From Pseudomonadota bacterium (lineage in GTDB: Bacteria > Chloroflexota > UBA6077 > JAJPHF01): DNA of 42,181 nt. The position numbers and the translations under genes are program-made. Every line of letters starts with the position of its first letter. Within the stretch, counting starts at the first letter, position 1. The stretch is from assembly GCA_021325365.1 (NCBI GenBank), contig JAJPHF010000084.1:1-42181 (forward strand), read 5' to 3'. This document shows, one piece after another, positions 23,659 to 31,522 of this stretch. The notes below the pieces were generated by a model, which was given only the letters and a program-made list of their open reading frames with translations, searched no databases and had not been told where the DNA came from.

Positions 23659-23946
23659 ATGAGCCTGTACGAGATGCAGCGCCTGATCCACCGACTGAAC
23701 GTCGATCCCGCCGCGACGGAGCGCTTTCGGCAGGACGCGGCGGCGGTGATGGCGGAGTACGACCTGGACCCGGCCGAGCGCGCGGCCCTCGCCGATGGCG
23801 ATACCGCATCGCTGTGGCGGATGGGCGTCCATCCACTGCTGATGCTGCACTACTGCCGTGCGCGCCAGATCCCGCCGCCGGAGATGTACAAGCAGATCGG
23901 GCCGCTGGCCGGCCAGCGCCCGCTGGTGAGCGCTCGCAAGCGGTAG
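23659..23946 (+). CDS. LigA-like subunit of extradiol ring-cleavage dioxygenase
   Basis: A 95-residue helical protein matching the LigA small-subunit domain of protocatechuate 4,5-dioxygenase. Typical features are MSLYEMQRLIHRLN at the N-terminus, FRQDAAAVMAEYDLDPAERAALADGD in the middle, and LWRMGVHPLLMLHY near 52-65. LigA caps the active site of LigB and carries no metal. ATG at 23659 has AAGGGAG 7 bases upstream. It lies 127 bases after the hydroxylase and 118 bases before the LigB-like gene on the same strand. A stand-alone LigA-domain protein working elsewhere is possible, but the gene order argues for a LigAB complex. Confidence 0.84.
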   Translation: MSLYEMQRLIHRLNVDPAATERFRQDAAAVMAEYDLDPAERAALADGDTASLWRMGVHPLLMLHYCRARQIPPPEMYKQIGPLAGQRPLVSARKR

Positions 23947-24064
23947 GATGCCGATCGGCGTTGACGCGGCCTGCCGCCCATCCGCGGGAAGGGCTTGAAG
24001 CGCCCATCCGGGCCGTTGGACGCGGCGGCGCTAGATCGCAACCGAGCGACGATAGGAGCAGACG

Positions 24065-24871
24065 ATGGGTGAGGTGGTCGCCGCCATCCTGTGCAGCCAC
24101 GCGCCGGGCATCACCGCGTTTCCCGCGCCGGAGGAGCAGAAGGCCGCGGTCTGGGGCGGCTTCGCGCGGGCCCGCGAGGTGCTGGAGGCGGCGCGGCCCG
24201 ACGTGATCCTGGCCGCGAGCTGCGAGCACTTCGTGAACTTCTTTCTCGACAACTTCCCGGCCTTCTGCATCGGCACCGGCGCGAGCCACAAGGGGCCTGT
24301 CGAGCCAAACCTGAACATCCCGCAGGGCGAGGTGCCGGGGCACCCCGAGTTCGCGCGAGCGGTGCTGGAGACAGCCTTCGACGGCGGCGTGGAGCCAGCC
24401 TGGTCGGAACGCATGCTGCTCGACCACGCGACCTCACTGCCGCTCCACTTCCTCAACCCGGAGCGGAACATCCCCGTCGTGCCGCTGCTGCAGAACTGTC
24501 TGGTGCCGCCGCTGCCCGCGCTGCCGCGCTGCTACCGGCTGGGCCAGCTGATCCGCGAGGCCGTCGAGGCCTGGCCGGGACGGGTGGCGCTGCTCGGCAC
24601 CGGCGGGCTGTCGCACAGCCCGGGGGCGCCCGAGGCGGGCTACATCGACGAGGCGTTCGACCACGAGTTCCTGGCGCTGCTCGAGCAGGGCGACGGCGAG
24701 GCCATCGCGGCGATCCCCGACGAGCGCATCGACCGCGCGGGCTTCGGCACCTGGGAGATTCGCCAGTGGGTGACGGTGCTGGGCGCGGTGCCCGAGCGGA
24801 AGGGGCGGGTGCTCGTCTACGAGCCGGTGAAGCAGTGGTTTACCGGCTGCGCCGTGGCGGTGCTAGAGTAG
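24065..24871 (+). CDS. LigB-like catalytic subunit of extradiol ring-cleavage dioxygenase
   Basis: A 268-residue class III (LigB-type) extradiol dioxygenase, which opens catecholic rings using non-heme Fe(II) and oxygen. H12 (CSHAPG) and H55 (SCEHFVNFF) are the likely iron histidines, matching LigB H12 and H61; E231 in TWEIRQW is the likely third ligand. H184 in GTGGLSHSPG matches the acid-base histidine. ATG at 24065 with GATAGGAG about 6 bases upstream. It follows the LigA-like gene. Substrates of this family include protocatechuate, gallate, 3-O-methylgallate and 2,3-dihydroxyphenylpropionate, and the sequence alone does not choose. Converges on the histidine kinase gene. Confidence 0.88.
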   Translation: MGEVVAAILCSHAPGITAFPAPEEQKAAVWGGFARAREVLEAARPDVILAASCEHFVNFFLDNFPAFCIGTGASHKGPVEPNLNIPQGEVPGHPEFARAVLETAFDGGVEPAWSERMLLDHATSLPLHFLNPERNIPVVPLLQNCLVPPLPALPRCYRLGQLIREAVEAWPGRVALLGTGGLSHSPGAPEAGYIDEAFDHEFLALLEQGDGEAIAAIPDERIDRAGFGTWEIRQWVTVLGAVPERKGRVLVYEPVKQWFTGCAVAVLE

Positions 24872-24890
24872 CCGCGCTGCGGGCCCGCGA

Positions 24891-25988
24891 TTAGGCCACG
24901 ACCCCGGCCCGGAGCGGCAGGGTGAAGTGGAAGGTGCTGCCCTGGCCCGGCGCGCTCTCTACCCAGATGCGACCGCCGTGCGCCTCCACGATGCCCTTCG
25001 CGATCGTCAGGCCCAGGCCAAGCCCCTCGACGACCTCATCGGTGTGGAGGCGCTCGAACGGGCGAAAGATGTCGTCCATCTGATCGGGCGGGATCCCCAG
25101 CCCCTGGTCCGCCACGCTAACGTGGGCCTCCGCAGCCGTGGAGGTGATGGTGACCTGGACCGGCCCGCCGGCCGGGGAGTACTTGATCGCATTCGAGATC
25201 AGGTTCGCCAGTAGCTGGCTGATCCGCTCCTCGTCCCACACGCCCACGAGTCGCGTCGGCGCGTCGAGGCGTAGCTGGTGGTCGTCCGTGCTCGCCTGCC
25301 GGAGCGCCAGCACGTCGCGCGCGACCGCCACCAGGTCGGTCGGGGCGGGGTGTATCTGGAAGTAGTCCGTGCCCAGGTGGCCGGCATCTCGCAAGTCCCT
25401 GACCAGACACTTCAGGCGCTCGGCGGTGTGTTCGAGCGTGACGACGTACTGCTCCGCCTCGGGAGACAGGCCCTGCTGATGGTGGAGCCGCGACACGTAG
25501 CCGCCGAGCACGGTGAGCGGGTTTCCTAGCTCGTGGACCACGCAGCGCATGAAGAACTGGAGGCGCTCGTGGGCCGCTTCGGCCGCTTGCGCGTGCCGCG
25601 CCGCGCGCTGGCGCTCAGCCGCGAAGGCGACGGCCAGGTAGTCGGTGAGCACGAGCGCGACGCTGTAGATCGCGTGGATCAGCAGCGGCGTGCCCTGGAG
25701 GAGGCCGCTGAGGATGTTGATCAGGGTCGCCACGGCCGCGACCCCGGCGGTGGCGCGGGGCGAGAGGGCGTGCGCGGCGAGGAGGATCGGGATGACGTAG
25801 AGGGGCGTCATGACGTAGGGCCACGGCGCGAGGTAGTCGACGAGCATCGCGGCGAGGAGCGTAGCGGCGACGAGCGCGAGCGCGTCCCGGGGGCTGGCGG
25901 ATGGCTTCGGTCGTGAGCGCCACCAGGGCCGGCGACGCGGCGTAGGGCGGCTGCGCTGGTGATGCGCGGGCGCCAGCACGGCGTGCAT
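24891..25988 (-). CDS. Membrane-bound sensor histidine kinase
   Basis: A 365-residue sensor kinase. About four hydrophobic segments lie between residues 35 and 125 and no large extracellular sensor domain is present. A short coiled linker leads to the HisKA domain with phospho-acceptor H152 in VVHELGNPLTVL, then the HATPase domain: N266 in LLANLISNAIKYSP, the G1 box DQGLGIP at 294-300, FRPFERLHTD, and the G2 box GLGLGL at 322-327. ATG at 25988 has GGGGGTGA about 5 bases upstream. No response regulator gene is adjacent, so it is an orphan kinase. It converges on the LigB-like gene. A response to membrane state or a hydrophobic ligand is possible, given the integral membrane input domain. Confidence 0.9.
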   Translation of the reverse strand: MHAVLAPAHHQRSRPTPRRRPWWRSRPKPSASPRDALALVAATLLAAMLVDYLAPWPYVMTPLYVIPILLAAHALSPRATAGVAAVATLINILSGLLQGTPLLIHAIYSVALVLTDYLAVAFAAERQRAARHAQAAEAAHERLQFFMRCVVHELGNPLTVLGGYVSRLHHQQGLSPEAEQYVVTLEHTAERLKCLVRDLRDAGHLGTDYFQIHPAPTDLVAVARDVLALRQASTDDHQLRLDAPTRLVGVWDEERISQLLANLISNAIKYSPAGGPVQVTITSTAAEAHVSVADQGLGIPPDQMDDIFRPFERLHTDEVVEGLGLGLTIAKGIVEAHGGRIWVESAPGQGSTFHFTLPLRAGVVA

Positions 25989-26080
25989 GGATCACCCCCG
26001 GGGACCGCCTCATCGGCCGGCCGTCACTAGTGCGCCACCGCCCATGATGCGGGAAAGGGCCGGGTCTCGCAACCGAAGCA

Positions 26081-26111
26081 ATCCTAGAAGTGCCTTAGAG
26101 AGAAGATGCAA
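26081..26111 (-). promoter_or_regulatory. Candidate promoter for the histidine kinase gene
   Basis: Minus strand -35 TTGCAT (26111-26106), 19-base spacer, -10 TAGGAT (26086-26081). The spacer is long, so confidence is limited. The leader would be about 85 bases. Confidence 0.3.
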
Positions 26112-26225
26112 GATGGACGCCGTCAAGGCGGTCCATCCGTGGCCCGCGGTCGAAACGGGCCTCCGCCAGCCTAGAGGTAGGGCCGGCACGTGAAGACCCC
26201 ACCCCGCCTGGTCCCCATGCGGGCG

Positions 26226-26525
26226 CTAGGCCCGCACGGGAGTCAGGACTGCTTCCGGCGTCGCGACCGCGGCCGGGTGGCGGGCCGTCTGGATGATCCA
26301 GTCGATGACGACGCCGATCAGCGCGGCAACGAGCGCGGTGATCACGTGGATGCCCCCGAAGGTGGGGCCCCACGGCAGCAGCGCCTCGCCGAAGACCATC
26401 AGCGCGAAGGGGTAGGCGGCCGCCCGCCAGGTGCGGTCGGAGAGGCGACCGGGCAGCAGGTCGTACCAGAACACCCCGAGGCCGTAGGCGAAGGCGAGCA
26501 TGAGGAGGAAGGTACCGATATCCAT
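26226..26525 (-). CDS. Small integral membrane protein (99 aa), unknown
   Basis: A 99-residue protein with about three hydrophobic segments, at residues 5-22, 34-48 and 58-78, beginning MDIGTFLLMLAFAYGLGVFW. I do not recognise a family; the compact layout resembles small uncharacterised membrane proteins often found in Chloroflexota. ATG at 26525 has GGAGG about 7 bases upstream and directly precedes the first hydrophobic segment, whereas a longer frame adds 19 polar residues. It lies between the histidine kinase and the amidohydrolase on the same strand but with gaps of over 230 bases on each side, so it is probably its own unit. Confidence 0.72.
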   Translation of the reverse strand: MDIGTFLLMLAFAYGLGVFWYDLLPGRLSDRTWRAAAYPFALMVFGEALLPWGPTFGGIHVITALVAALIGVVIDWIIQTARHPAAVATPEAVLTPVRA

Positions 26526-26630
26526 TGCAGAGCCTCCTGCGGTAGCTGTCAGAGCAGGATGCTCGCCGTGTGGCGACGCCACGTGCCAGACGGGGCCAAC
26601 GCGGTGGGAGCGATCCCACTCCCTACTTAG

Positions 26631-26636
26631 ACTATA
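26631..26636 (-). promoter_or_regulatory. Candidate -10 box for the small membrane protein gene
   Basis: TATAGT on the minus strand, about 105 bases upstream of the ATG at 26525. The -35 position has no good match. Confidence 0.3.
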
Positions 26637-26783
26637 TGCCGCGGCCGCGTTAGAGGCTCGCTAGAACAAGGCTAAGATGCCGCTAGAGGCTGGGCGAGCC
26701 GATGCACCCGTCCGCAATTGCGAAGCGCGATCGCGCCGTGTTCGTGGCAACCGGTCCCGGCGAGGGCCGGCGTGCGCCGGACG

Positions 26784-27854
26784 CTATAAGCCGTAGAGGG
26801 CGCGGGCGTTGGCGTCGGTGATCTTGGCATAGGCGCGCTCGTCCAGGCCGCCGCTCTCACGCAGGTTGCGAAGGGCCTCGATCTCGGTCGACTGGTCCTG
26901 GTGGCCGTAATCGGTGCCGATCACCAGGTTGTCCTCACCGGCGTAGCCCAGCAAGTACGGCACGTCGTCGTCGGTCTGGCACGAGACGTACAGCCGGTAC
27001 TCCTTGAGCGGGTTGTCGGGCAGGGTGCGGCCCTGGGCGGGCAGGCGGCGCCTGAGATCCTTCAGCACGTAGGGCAGCCACTGAGAGGAGGCTTCGAGGA
27101 ATCCCATTCGGAGCTTGGGGAATCGCTCCATGAGCCCGTTCATGATGACGGAGTGGAAGGCGCCCACCGAGGCCAGGCGGAACTTCCAGAAAGTGCCGCC
27201 GCCGTTGCGCTGGGAGAGCAGGTCGATCAGCCAGGGGGTGCCGTTGGCGATGTGGACGCCAATCGCCATGTCGAGGGCCTGGGCGCGCTCGTAGATCGGA
27301 TCGAAGTGCGGGTCGTGGAGCAGGCGGCCGTTCTCGATGCTGCGCATGTACACCGCGCACGCGCCGTTGCGGCGGCCGAACTCGATCTGGGCGACCGCCT
27401 CCTCTGGCGCCTCCGTGGGCACGACGCACGCCCAGCGCAGGCGGTTGTGGCTCTGGCTCCAGATGTCGGCCAGCCAGCGGTTGTACGATTTACACAGCGC
27501 GATCTCCACCTCAGCCTTGTCGGCGACTTGCTCGATGAAGATCGTCGGGTAGAGCACCTGCACGTCGATGCCCAGCTCGTCCATGTGGTGCAGGCGCGCC
27601 GGCACGTTCTCGGCCTCGCGCGTCTCGGCGGGCGTCTCCATGCGGCGGCCGGCGCGGCCTTCCAGCTCGGCGAACTGTTGCGCCGTGATGACGGAGCGCA
27701 CGAAGCCGCGAATCTTGCCGTCGATCAACCAGTAGGCGACGCCGCTGCCCTCGGGATGGACGATCTGCGGCCGGTAGGCGCGGTCGGCCGGGTCCAGATA
27801 CTCCCAGGTGCGGTCCGACTCGACGACGTGCGCGTCGGCGTCGATGGTGGCCAT
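26784..27854 (-). CDS. Amidohydrolase family 2 (ACMSD-type) protein, probable decarboxylase or hydrolase
   Basis: A 356-residue TIM-barrel metal enzyme of the amidohydrolase-2 group. The N-terminal metal motif is D7-A-H9-V-V-E12. Further expected blocks are ARLHHMDELGIDVQVLYPT, VGVHIANG-like (MAIGVHIANGTP, metal His), FPKLRMGFLEASSQWLPYVL (conserved Glu/Trp region) and the terminal GTDYGHQD where the family has GSDxPH. Relatives include ACMS decarboxylase, gamma-resorcylate and 5-carboxyvanillate decarboxylases, and various lactonases. ATG at 27854 has GGGGGTAAA about 9 bases ahead; two upstream ATGs are less likely. It lies 153 bases behind the MetE-like pair on the same strand. With the Rieske and LigAB-like genes, decarboxylation of an aromatic carboxylate is a fair guess. 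Confidence 0.85.
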   Translation of the reverse strand: MATIDADAHVVESDRTWEYLDPADRAYRPQIVHPEGSGVAYWLIDGKIRGFVRSVITAQQFAELEGRAGRRMETPAETREAENVPARLHHMDELGIDVQVLYPTIFIEQVADKAEVEIALCKSYNRWLADIWSQSHNRLRWACVVPTEAPEEAVAQIEFGRRNGACAVYMRSIENGRLLHDPHFDPIYERAQALDMAIGVHIANGTPWLIDLLSQRNGGGTFWKFRLASVGAFHSVIMNGLMERFPKLRMGFLEASSQWLPYVLKDLRRRLPAQGRTLPDNPLKEYRLYVSCQTDDDVPYLLGYAGEDNLVIGTDYGHQDQSTEIEALRNLRESGGLDERAYAKITDANARALYGL

Positions 27855-28007
27855 CGCATTTACCCCCGGCACGGGTCTGAAGCGGTGTGAAACGGTAGCC
27901 TCTGCCATAGCATACCCAGTGTGGCGCACGGATGGCCACACCTGGCCCTCCGTCCTCGGTGCCCGGCGGCCCAGCCGGGGCGCACGCGCCAGGGCCGCAC
28001 GGCCAGG

Positions 28008-29033
28008 CTACACGCCTAGCTCCTGGCGCACCAGCTCGGCGCCGAGGACGAGCGCGCGCAGCTTGGCGTAGGCGACCGGACGGGGCAGGTGCCACATGCC
28101 GCAGTCGGGGGAGATGTGCAGGCGCGCGGGCGGCACGACGGCGAGGGCCGCGCGTGCCAATGCGGCGACGGCCGCCGGGCGCTCCGGCGCCGCGTTGGCC
28201 AGGTCGAGCACGCCCAGGATGACGCCTTTGTCGCCGCAGTGGTGCAGCAGGTCCGGGTGGTGGCCCGGCTGCGCGTACTCCAGCGAGATCCAGTCGACGC
28301 GCGGGTGGGCGGCGAGCGTCGCCAGCGCGGCGGCATAGGCGGGGTCGGCCTGCTTGCTCGGGTAGCGGTAAGCGTAGCCGTAGCAGACGTGAACGGCGAC
28401 GGGCGTGGTGAGCCCGTCCAGCGCCCAGGTCAGCGCCTGCTCGGCGTGGGCGCGCAGCGGCCCCGGGTTGATGTAGAGCACCGGCTCGTCGAGCTGCAGC
28501 AGGTCGCAGCCCTCGGCCTCCAGCGCCCGCAGCTCGGCGTTGATCACGGCGGCGCAGGCGTGGACCAGCGCCTCCTGGTCGCGGTAGTGCTCGTCCGCGA
28601 GGCGCGCGGCGGCCGTGAGCGGGCCGACCACGGTCATTTTCACGGGCCGGCCGGTCAAGCGCTTGAGGGCGCGGAGGTCGTCCAGCACGCGCGGGCCGGG
28701 CCAGGCGAGCGGGCCGACGACGCGCGGGTAGCGCGCGGTGCCGCCGCGCGGATTGGCGACCTCGACCAGGCGCTCCGCGTCCACGCCCTGCCAGGCGCTG
28801 GTAAAGTGGCGCGCGAAGTTCAGGCGCCGGCCCTCGCCGTCGGCCAGCAGGTCGAGGCCGGCGCGCTCCTGGTCGTAGACCGCGAGGCGCACCGTGTCGT
28901 CTTGCGCCTCGGCGAGCACTTCCGGCGGCGCGGCCCAGCGCTCGCCGCCGAGGGTGCCCTTGTCGAGCAGCCAGGCGGGCTTCGTGTAGCTGCCGACAAG
29001 CTGCGTCGCCAGCGGCCGCGGCCAGCGCGTCAT
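28008..29033 (-). CDS. Short MetE-like methyltransferase (methionine synthase II family), copy 1
   Basis: A 341-residue protein covering only the C-terminal catalytic barrel of cobalamin-independent methionine synthase; the full enzyme is about 750 residues. The zinc ligands that activate the thiol acceptor are all kept: H215 and C217 in VAVHVCYGY, E252 in WISLEYAQPG and C311 in ISPDCGMWHLP. Acceptor-side motifs include GSYTKPAWL at the N-terminus, LLADGEGRR near 62-70, and LLQLDEPVLY near 178-187. Full MetE moves a methyl group from methyltetrahydrofolate to homocysteine; short homologues use other donors or are unassigned. ATG at 29033 overlaps the stop of copy 2 (ATGA), so the pair is translationally coupled, probably forming a heteromer or acting in sequence. 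Confidence 0.85.
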   Translation of the reverse strand: MTRWPRPLATQLVGSYTKPAWLLDKGTLGGERWAAPPEVLAEAQDDTVRLAVYDQERAGLDLLADGEGRRLNFARHFTSAWQGVDAERLVEVANPRGGTARYPRVVGPLAWPGPRVLDDLRALKRLTGRPVKMTVVGPLTAAARLADEHYRDQEALVHACAAVINAELRALEAEGCDLLQLDEPVLYINPGPLRAHAEQALTWALDGLTTPVAVHVCYGYAYRYPSKQADPAYAAALATLAAHPRVDWISLEYAQPGHHPDLLHHCGDKGVILGVLDLANAAPERPAAVAALARAALAVVPPARLHISPDCGMWHLPRPVAYAKLRALVLGAELVRQELGV

Positions 29034-30136
29034 AGCGCGTCACCCCAGACCTGGCGCGCGGTCTGGGCGACCAGCTCCAGCTTGCGCCACTGCTCGTCGG
29101 GCGTCAGCAGGTTGCCGGCGGCGGTCGAGGCGAAGCCGCACTGGGGGCTGAGTGCCAGGTCGTCGAGCGGGACGTAACGCGCGGCCTGGTCGATGCGGCG
29201 GCGGAGCGCGTCGGGCGGCTCCAGCGCGGGGTCTTTCGTCGTCACGAGGCCGAGAACGACCGTCTTGCCGCGCGGCACGAAGCGGAGCGGGCCGAAGTCG
29301 CCGGCGCGCGGGCTGTCGTACTCCAGCAGGAAGGCGTCGACGGGCAGCATGCCAAACAGCTTCTCGGCGATCTGATCGTAGCCGCCCTCGGCGATCCAGC
29401 GGCTGCGCGAATTGCCACGGCAGAGGTGGACGGCCAAGACCATGCCGGGCCGCGCGAGGTCGGCCAGGCAGGCGGTGTCGGCGGCCAGGGCGTCGTCGAA
29501 CGCCTGGTCGGGATCGAGGCCGACCTGACGCAGACGGTCGCGCATGGCGGGGTCGGCGTAGTAGGTGTAGAACGGTGCGTCCAGCTGGACGTAGGGGACG
29601 CCCAGCTCGACCAGCCCCTGCACCTCGCGGCGGATGAGCGCGGTGAAGTCGGCGAGCAGCTCGGCGCGCGTGGGGTAGGCCCGGTCGGTCACGCCGGGCT
29701 TGTAGGCGACGGCGGCCAACTGGGATGGCATGGGCACCGCGACCTTGTACGGGCCGCCGGCGTGATCGCGCAGGAAGGTGGCCTCGTGCTGGACAAGCGG
29801 CCGGCGCGGGCGCAGCCGGCCGCCGACCACGGGTGCAACGCTGCCCTCGGCGCCGCCGCCTGGCCCGTGCCACTCCAGCACGACCCGCTCGGCGACGAAG
29901 CCCTCGACCGCGTCGTGGATGTCGGTCAGGAAGGCGCCGCGGCGGAACTCGCCGTCGGTCAGCACGTCGATGCCCGTCGCCCGCTGGCGCGCCAGCGCGT
30001 CCAGGATGAGGCGGTCCTCGACGGCGCGCAGCTCGTCGGCGGGCAGGCGGCCCTCCGCGGCAGCCGCGCGCGCCGCCAGCAGCTCCGGCGGGCGCAGCAG
30101 GCTGCCGATCTGGTCGGCGCGGTAGCGGGCGGGCAC
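29030..30136 (-). CDS. Short MetE-like methyltransferase (methionine synthase II family), copy 2
   Basis: A 368-residue catalytic-barrel-only MetE homologue. Zinc ligands are again complete: H237 and C239 in LAVHLCRGN, E272 in FLLEYDSP and C333 in LSPQCGFAS. Other family blocks are DQIGSLLRPPELL at the N-terminus, VLTDGEFRRGAF near 58-69 and YVQLDAPFYTYY near 182-193. It differs widely from copy 1, so this is an old pair rather than a recent duplication. GTG at 30136 has AAAGGAAA about 4 bases upstream and lies 8 bases after the Rieske stop, so it is cotranscribed with the oxygenase. Its stop overlaps the start of copy 1 by 4 bases. A methyl-transfer step linked to the Rieske reaction is an inference from this arrangement. 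Confidence 0.86.
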   Translation of the reverse strand: MPARYRADQIGSLLRPPELLAARAAAAEGRLPADELRAVEDRLILDALARQRATGIDVLTDGEFRRGAFLTDIHDAVEGFVAERVVLEWHGPGGGAEGSVAPVVGGRLRPRRPLVQHEATFLRDHAGGPYKVAVPMPSQLAAVAYKPGVTDRAYPTRAELLADFTALIRREVQGLVELGVPYVQLDAPFYTYYADPAMRDRLRQVGLDPDQAFDDALAADTACLADLARPGMVLAVHLCRGNSRSRWIAEGGYDQIAEKLFGMLPVDAFLLEYDSPRAGDFGPLRFVPRGKTVVLGLVTTKDPALEPPDALRRRIDQAARYVPLDDLALSPQCGFASTAAGNLLTPDEQWRKLELVAQTARQVWGDAL

Positions 30137-30144
30137 GTTTTCCT

Positions 30145-31350
30145 TTAGCCGCCGACGCCGGCCGGCTGGAGGGCGTTCTTGTACCACTCCTGGCCGATGT
30201 CGCGGCGACCGAAGGCGTCGTACTGGCTGCCGCGGGCGATCGTGATCATCGGCTCGTTGCGCGCCGGGTCGCGGATCACGCCCATCGGGTCCTCGCCCCG
30301 CTCGACCTTCTCCAGGTTCTCCAGCAGCAGCTTGCGATACAGCAGGATGCCCTTGTCGGAGGTGGCGAGATGCTCCGTGGTGCGGTCGGTGATGGCGCCC
30401 TGGCCGACCCAGGCCATCTCGTCCTGCCAGGGGATGTTGCTGCCCACGCCGTCGTGGTCCACGTAGGCCCGCCCGAACTGGTCGTAGGTCAGGGGCTCGT
30501 GGCGGAAGACGGTGCGGCTGGGCCGGTCCTCGCCGTGGCGCTTGCCGCTGATGACGATGTGCAGCGTGTGGGTGTCGTCGCGCGGGATGCGGAGCTGGCT
30601 GGAGGTCTGGTCCGCGCCGCCCTGGGCCAGGATGTTCGGGAACAGGATCGGGTGGCCGATGGTCCAGTCGGTGCAGTCCTCCGGCTCGCCCTCGACCAGG
30701 CGCCGCTTGTAGATGCCGTACTCGAACACGTCGAAGGCGATCTTCAGGTGGCGGGCCGGCTTGAGCGGCCACGGCTTGCCGCGGCGCTTCATGAAGTAGC
30801 CGCCGTACGCGCCGTGCAGGTGCTCGAAGTGGATCGGGTCGAGCGAGTTGTCCATGCACTGCAGCCAGTTGCAGGGCAGCTCGCTGACCATGATGTCGCG
30901 GTCCAGGTCGTCGCGCATGAGGAAGTCCCACTTGGGGAGGAGGGGCGCTGGCTGCGGGCCGAAGTAGGCGAACACCAGGCCGGCGAGCTCCTGCACAGGG
31001 TAGGCCGTAAGCTTGAGCTGCATGCAGGCCGGCTCGAAGGGCATCTCGACGACGCGGCCCTCGGCGTTGTACACCCAGCCGTGGTAGGCACAGCGCAGGC
31101 CGTTCTCCTGGGGGATGCCGTAGGCCATGGAGATGCCACGATGGGCGCAGCGCGAGCCGATGAGCCCGAACTGGCCGTTCTCCATGCGGAAGAGCGTCAG
31201 GTCCTCGCCCAGGATGCGCACCGGCTGGACCGGCTCGGCCTCGAGATCGGCGACGACGCCGACGGCGTGCCAGTAGCGCCGCAGCAGGTTGCCCATCGGC
31301 GTGCCGGGCCCCACCTGGGTGAGTCGCTCGTTCTGCTCCTTGGTGATCAT
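30145..31350 (-). CDS. Rieske non-heme iron oxygenase, phthalate 4,5-dioxygenase type (copy A)
   Basis: A 401-residue alpha subunit of a ring-hydroxylating or demethylating oxygenase. The Rieske cluster ligands are C68-x-H70 and C87-x2-H90. The mononuclear iron site is in NSLDPIHFEHLH, with D171, H174 and H179; the third iron ligand lies further on and was not fixed. Overall order and length match the phthalate 4,5-dioxygenase/vanillate demethylase class, which needs only an alpha subunit plus a reductase. No reductase gene is in the window. ATG at 31350 with GGAGGAG about 6 bases upstream. Behind it, 8 bases away, come the two MetE-like genes; 172 bases ahead lies a Pht4-like dehydrogenase. 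A paralogue is at 34536-35879. Substrate undetermined; carboxylated or methoxylated aromatics are likely. Confidence 0.9.
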   Translation of the reverse strand: MITKEQNERLTQVGPGTPMGNLLRRYWHAVGVVADLEAEPVQPVRILGEDLTLFRMENGQFGLIGSRCAHRGISMAYGIPQENGLRCAYHGWVYNAEGRVVEMPFEPACMQLKLTAYPVQELAGLVFAYFGPQPAPLLPKWDFLMRDDLDRDIMVSELPCNWLQCMDNSLDPIHFEHLHGAYGGYFMKRRGKPWPLKPARHLKIAFDVFEYGIYKRRLVEGEPEDCTDWTIGHPILFPNILAQGGADQTSSQLRIPRDDTHTLHIVISGKRHGEDRPSRTVFRHEPLTYDQFGRAYVDHDGVGSNIPWQDEMAWVGQGAITDRTTEHLATSDKGILLYRKLLLENLEKVERGEDPMGVIRDPARNEPMITIARGSQYDAFGRRDIGQEWYKNALQPAGVGG

Positions 31351-31377
31351 GGGCTCCTCCTTACTCGCGCCGTCGGG

Positions 31378-31466
31378 CTAACGCATTCCGCGTTAGGCCA
31401 CGGACCGGCAGCCTGCCCGCGCCAGCATTGCGGCCTATCGGCCGCGGGCGGGCACGAGACCCGCCC
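31378..31466. repeat. Two small palindromes between the Pht4-like gene and Rieske copy A
   Basis: CTAACGC (31378-31384)/GCGTTAG (31390-31396) with a 5-base loop, and GGGCGGG (31446-31452)/CCCGCCC (31460-31466) with a 7-base loop followed by CTACGG. The second has the form of a widespread intergenic GGGCGGG...CCCGCCCCTAC repeat. Either could end transcription from the gene upstream. Confidence 0.5.
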
Positions 31467-31522
31467 CTACGGAAGGGTCGGCACTGCTCGCGTGTTGGCG
31501 ATGCGCTCGCGGGCGTTCGCTG

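Noticed and set aside
23659..23946. LigA-like gene as a Nif11 or precursor-peptide gene
   Set aside because: Its helical pattern and position before a LigB-type gene match the LigA subunit better.
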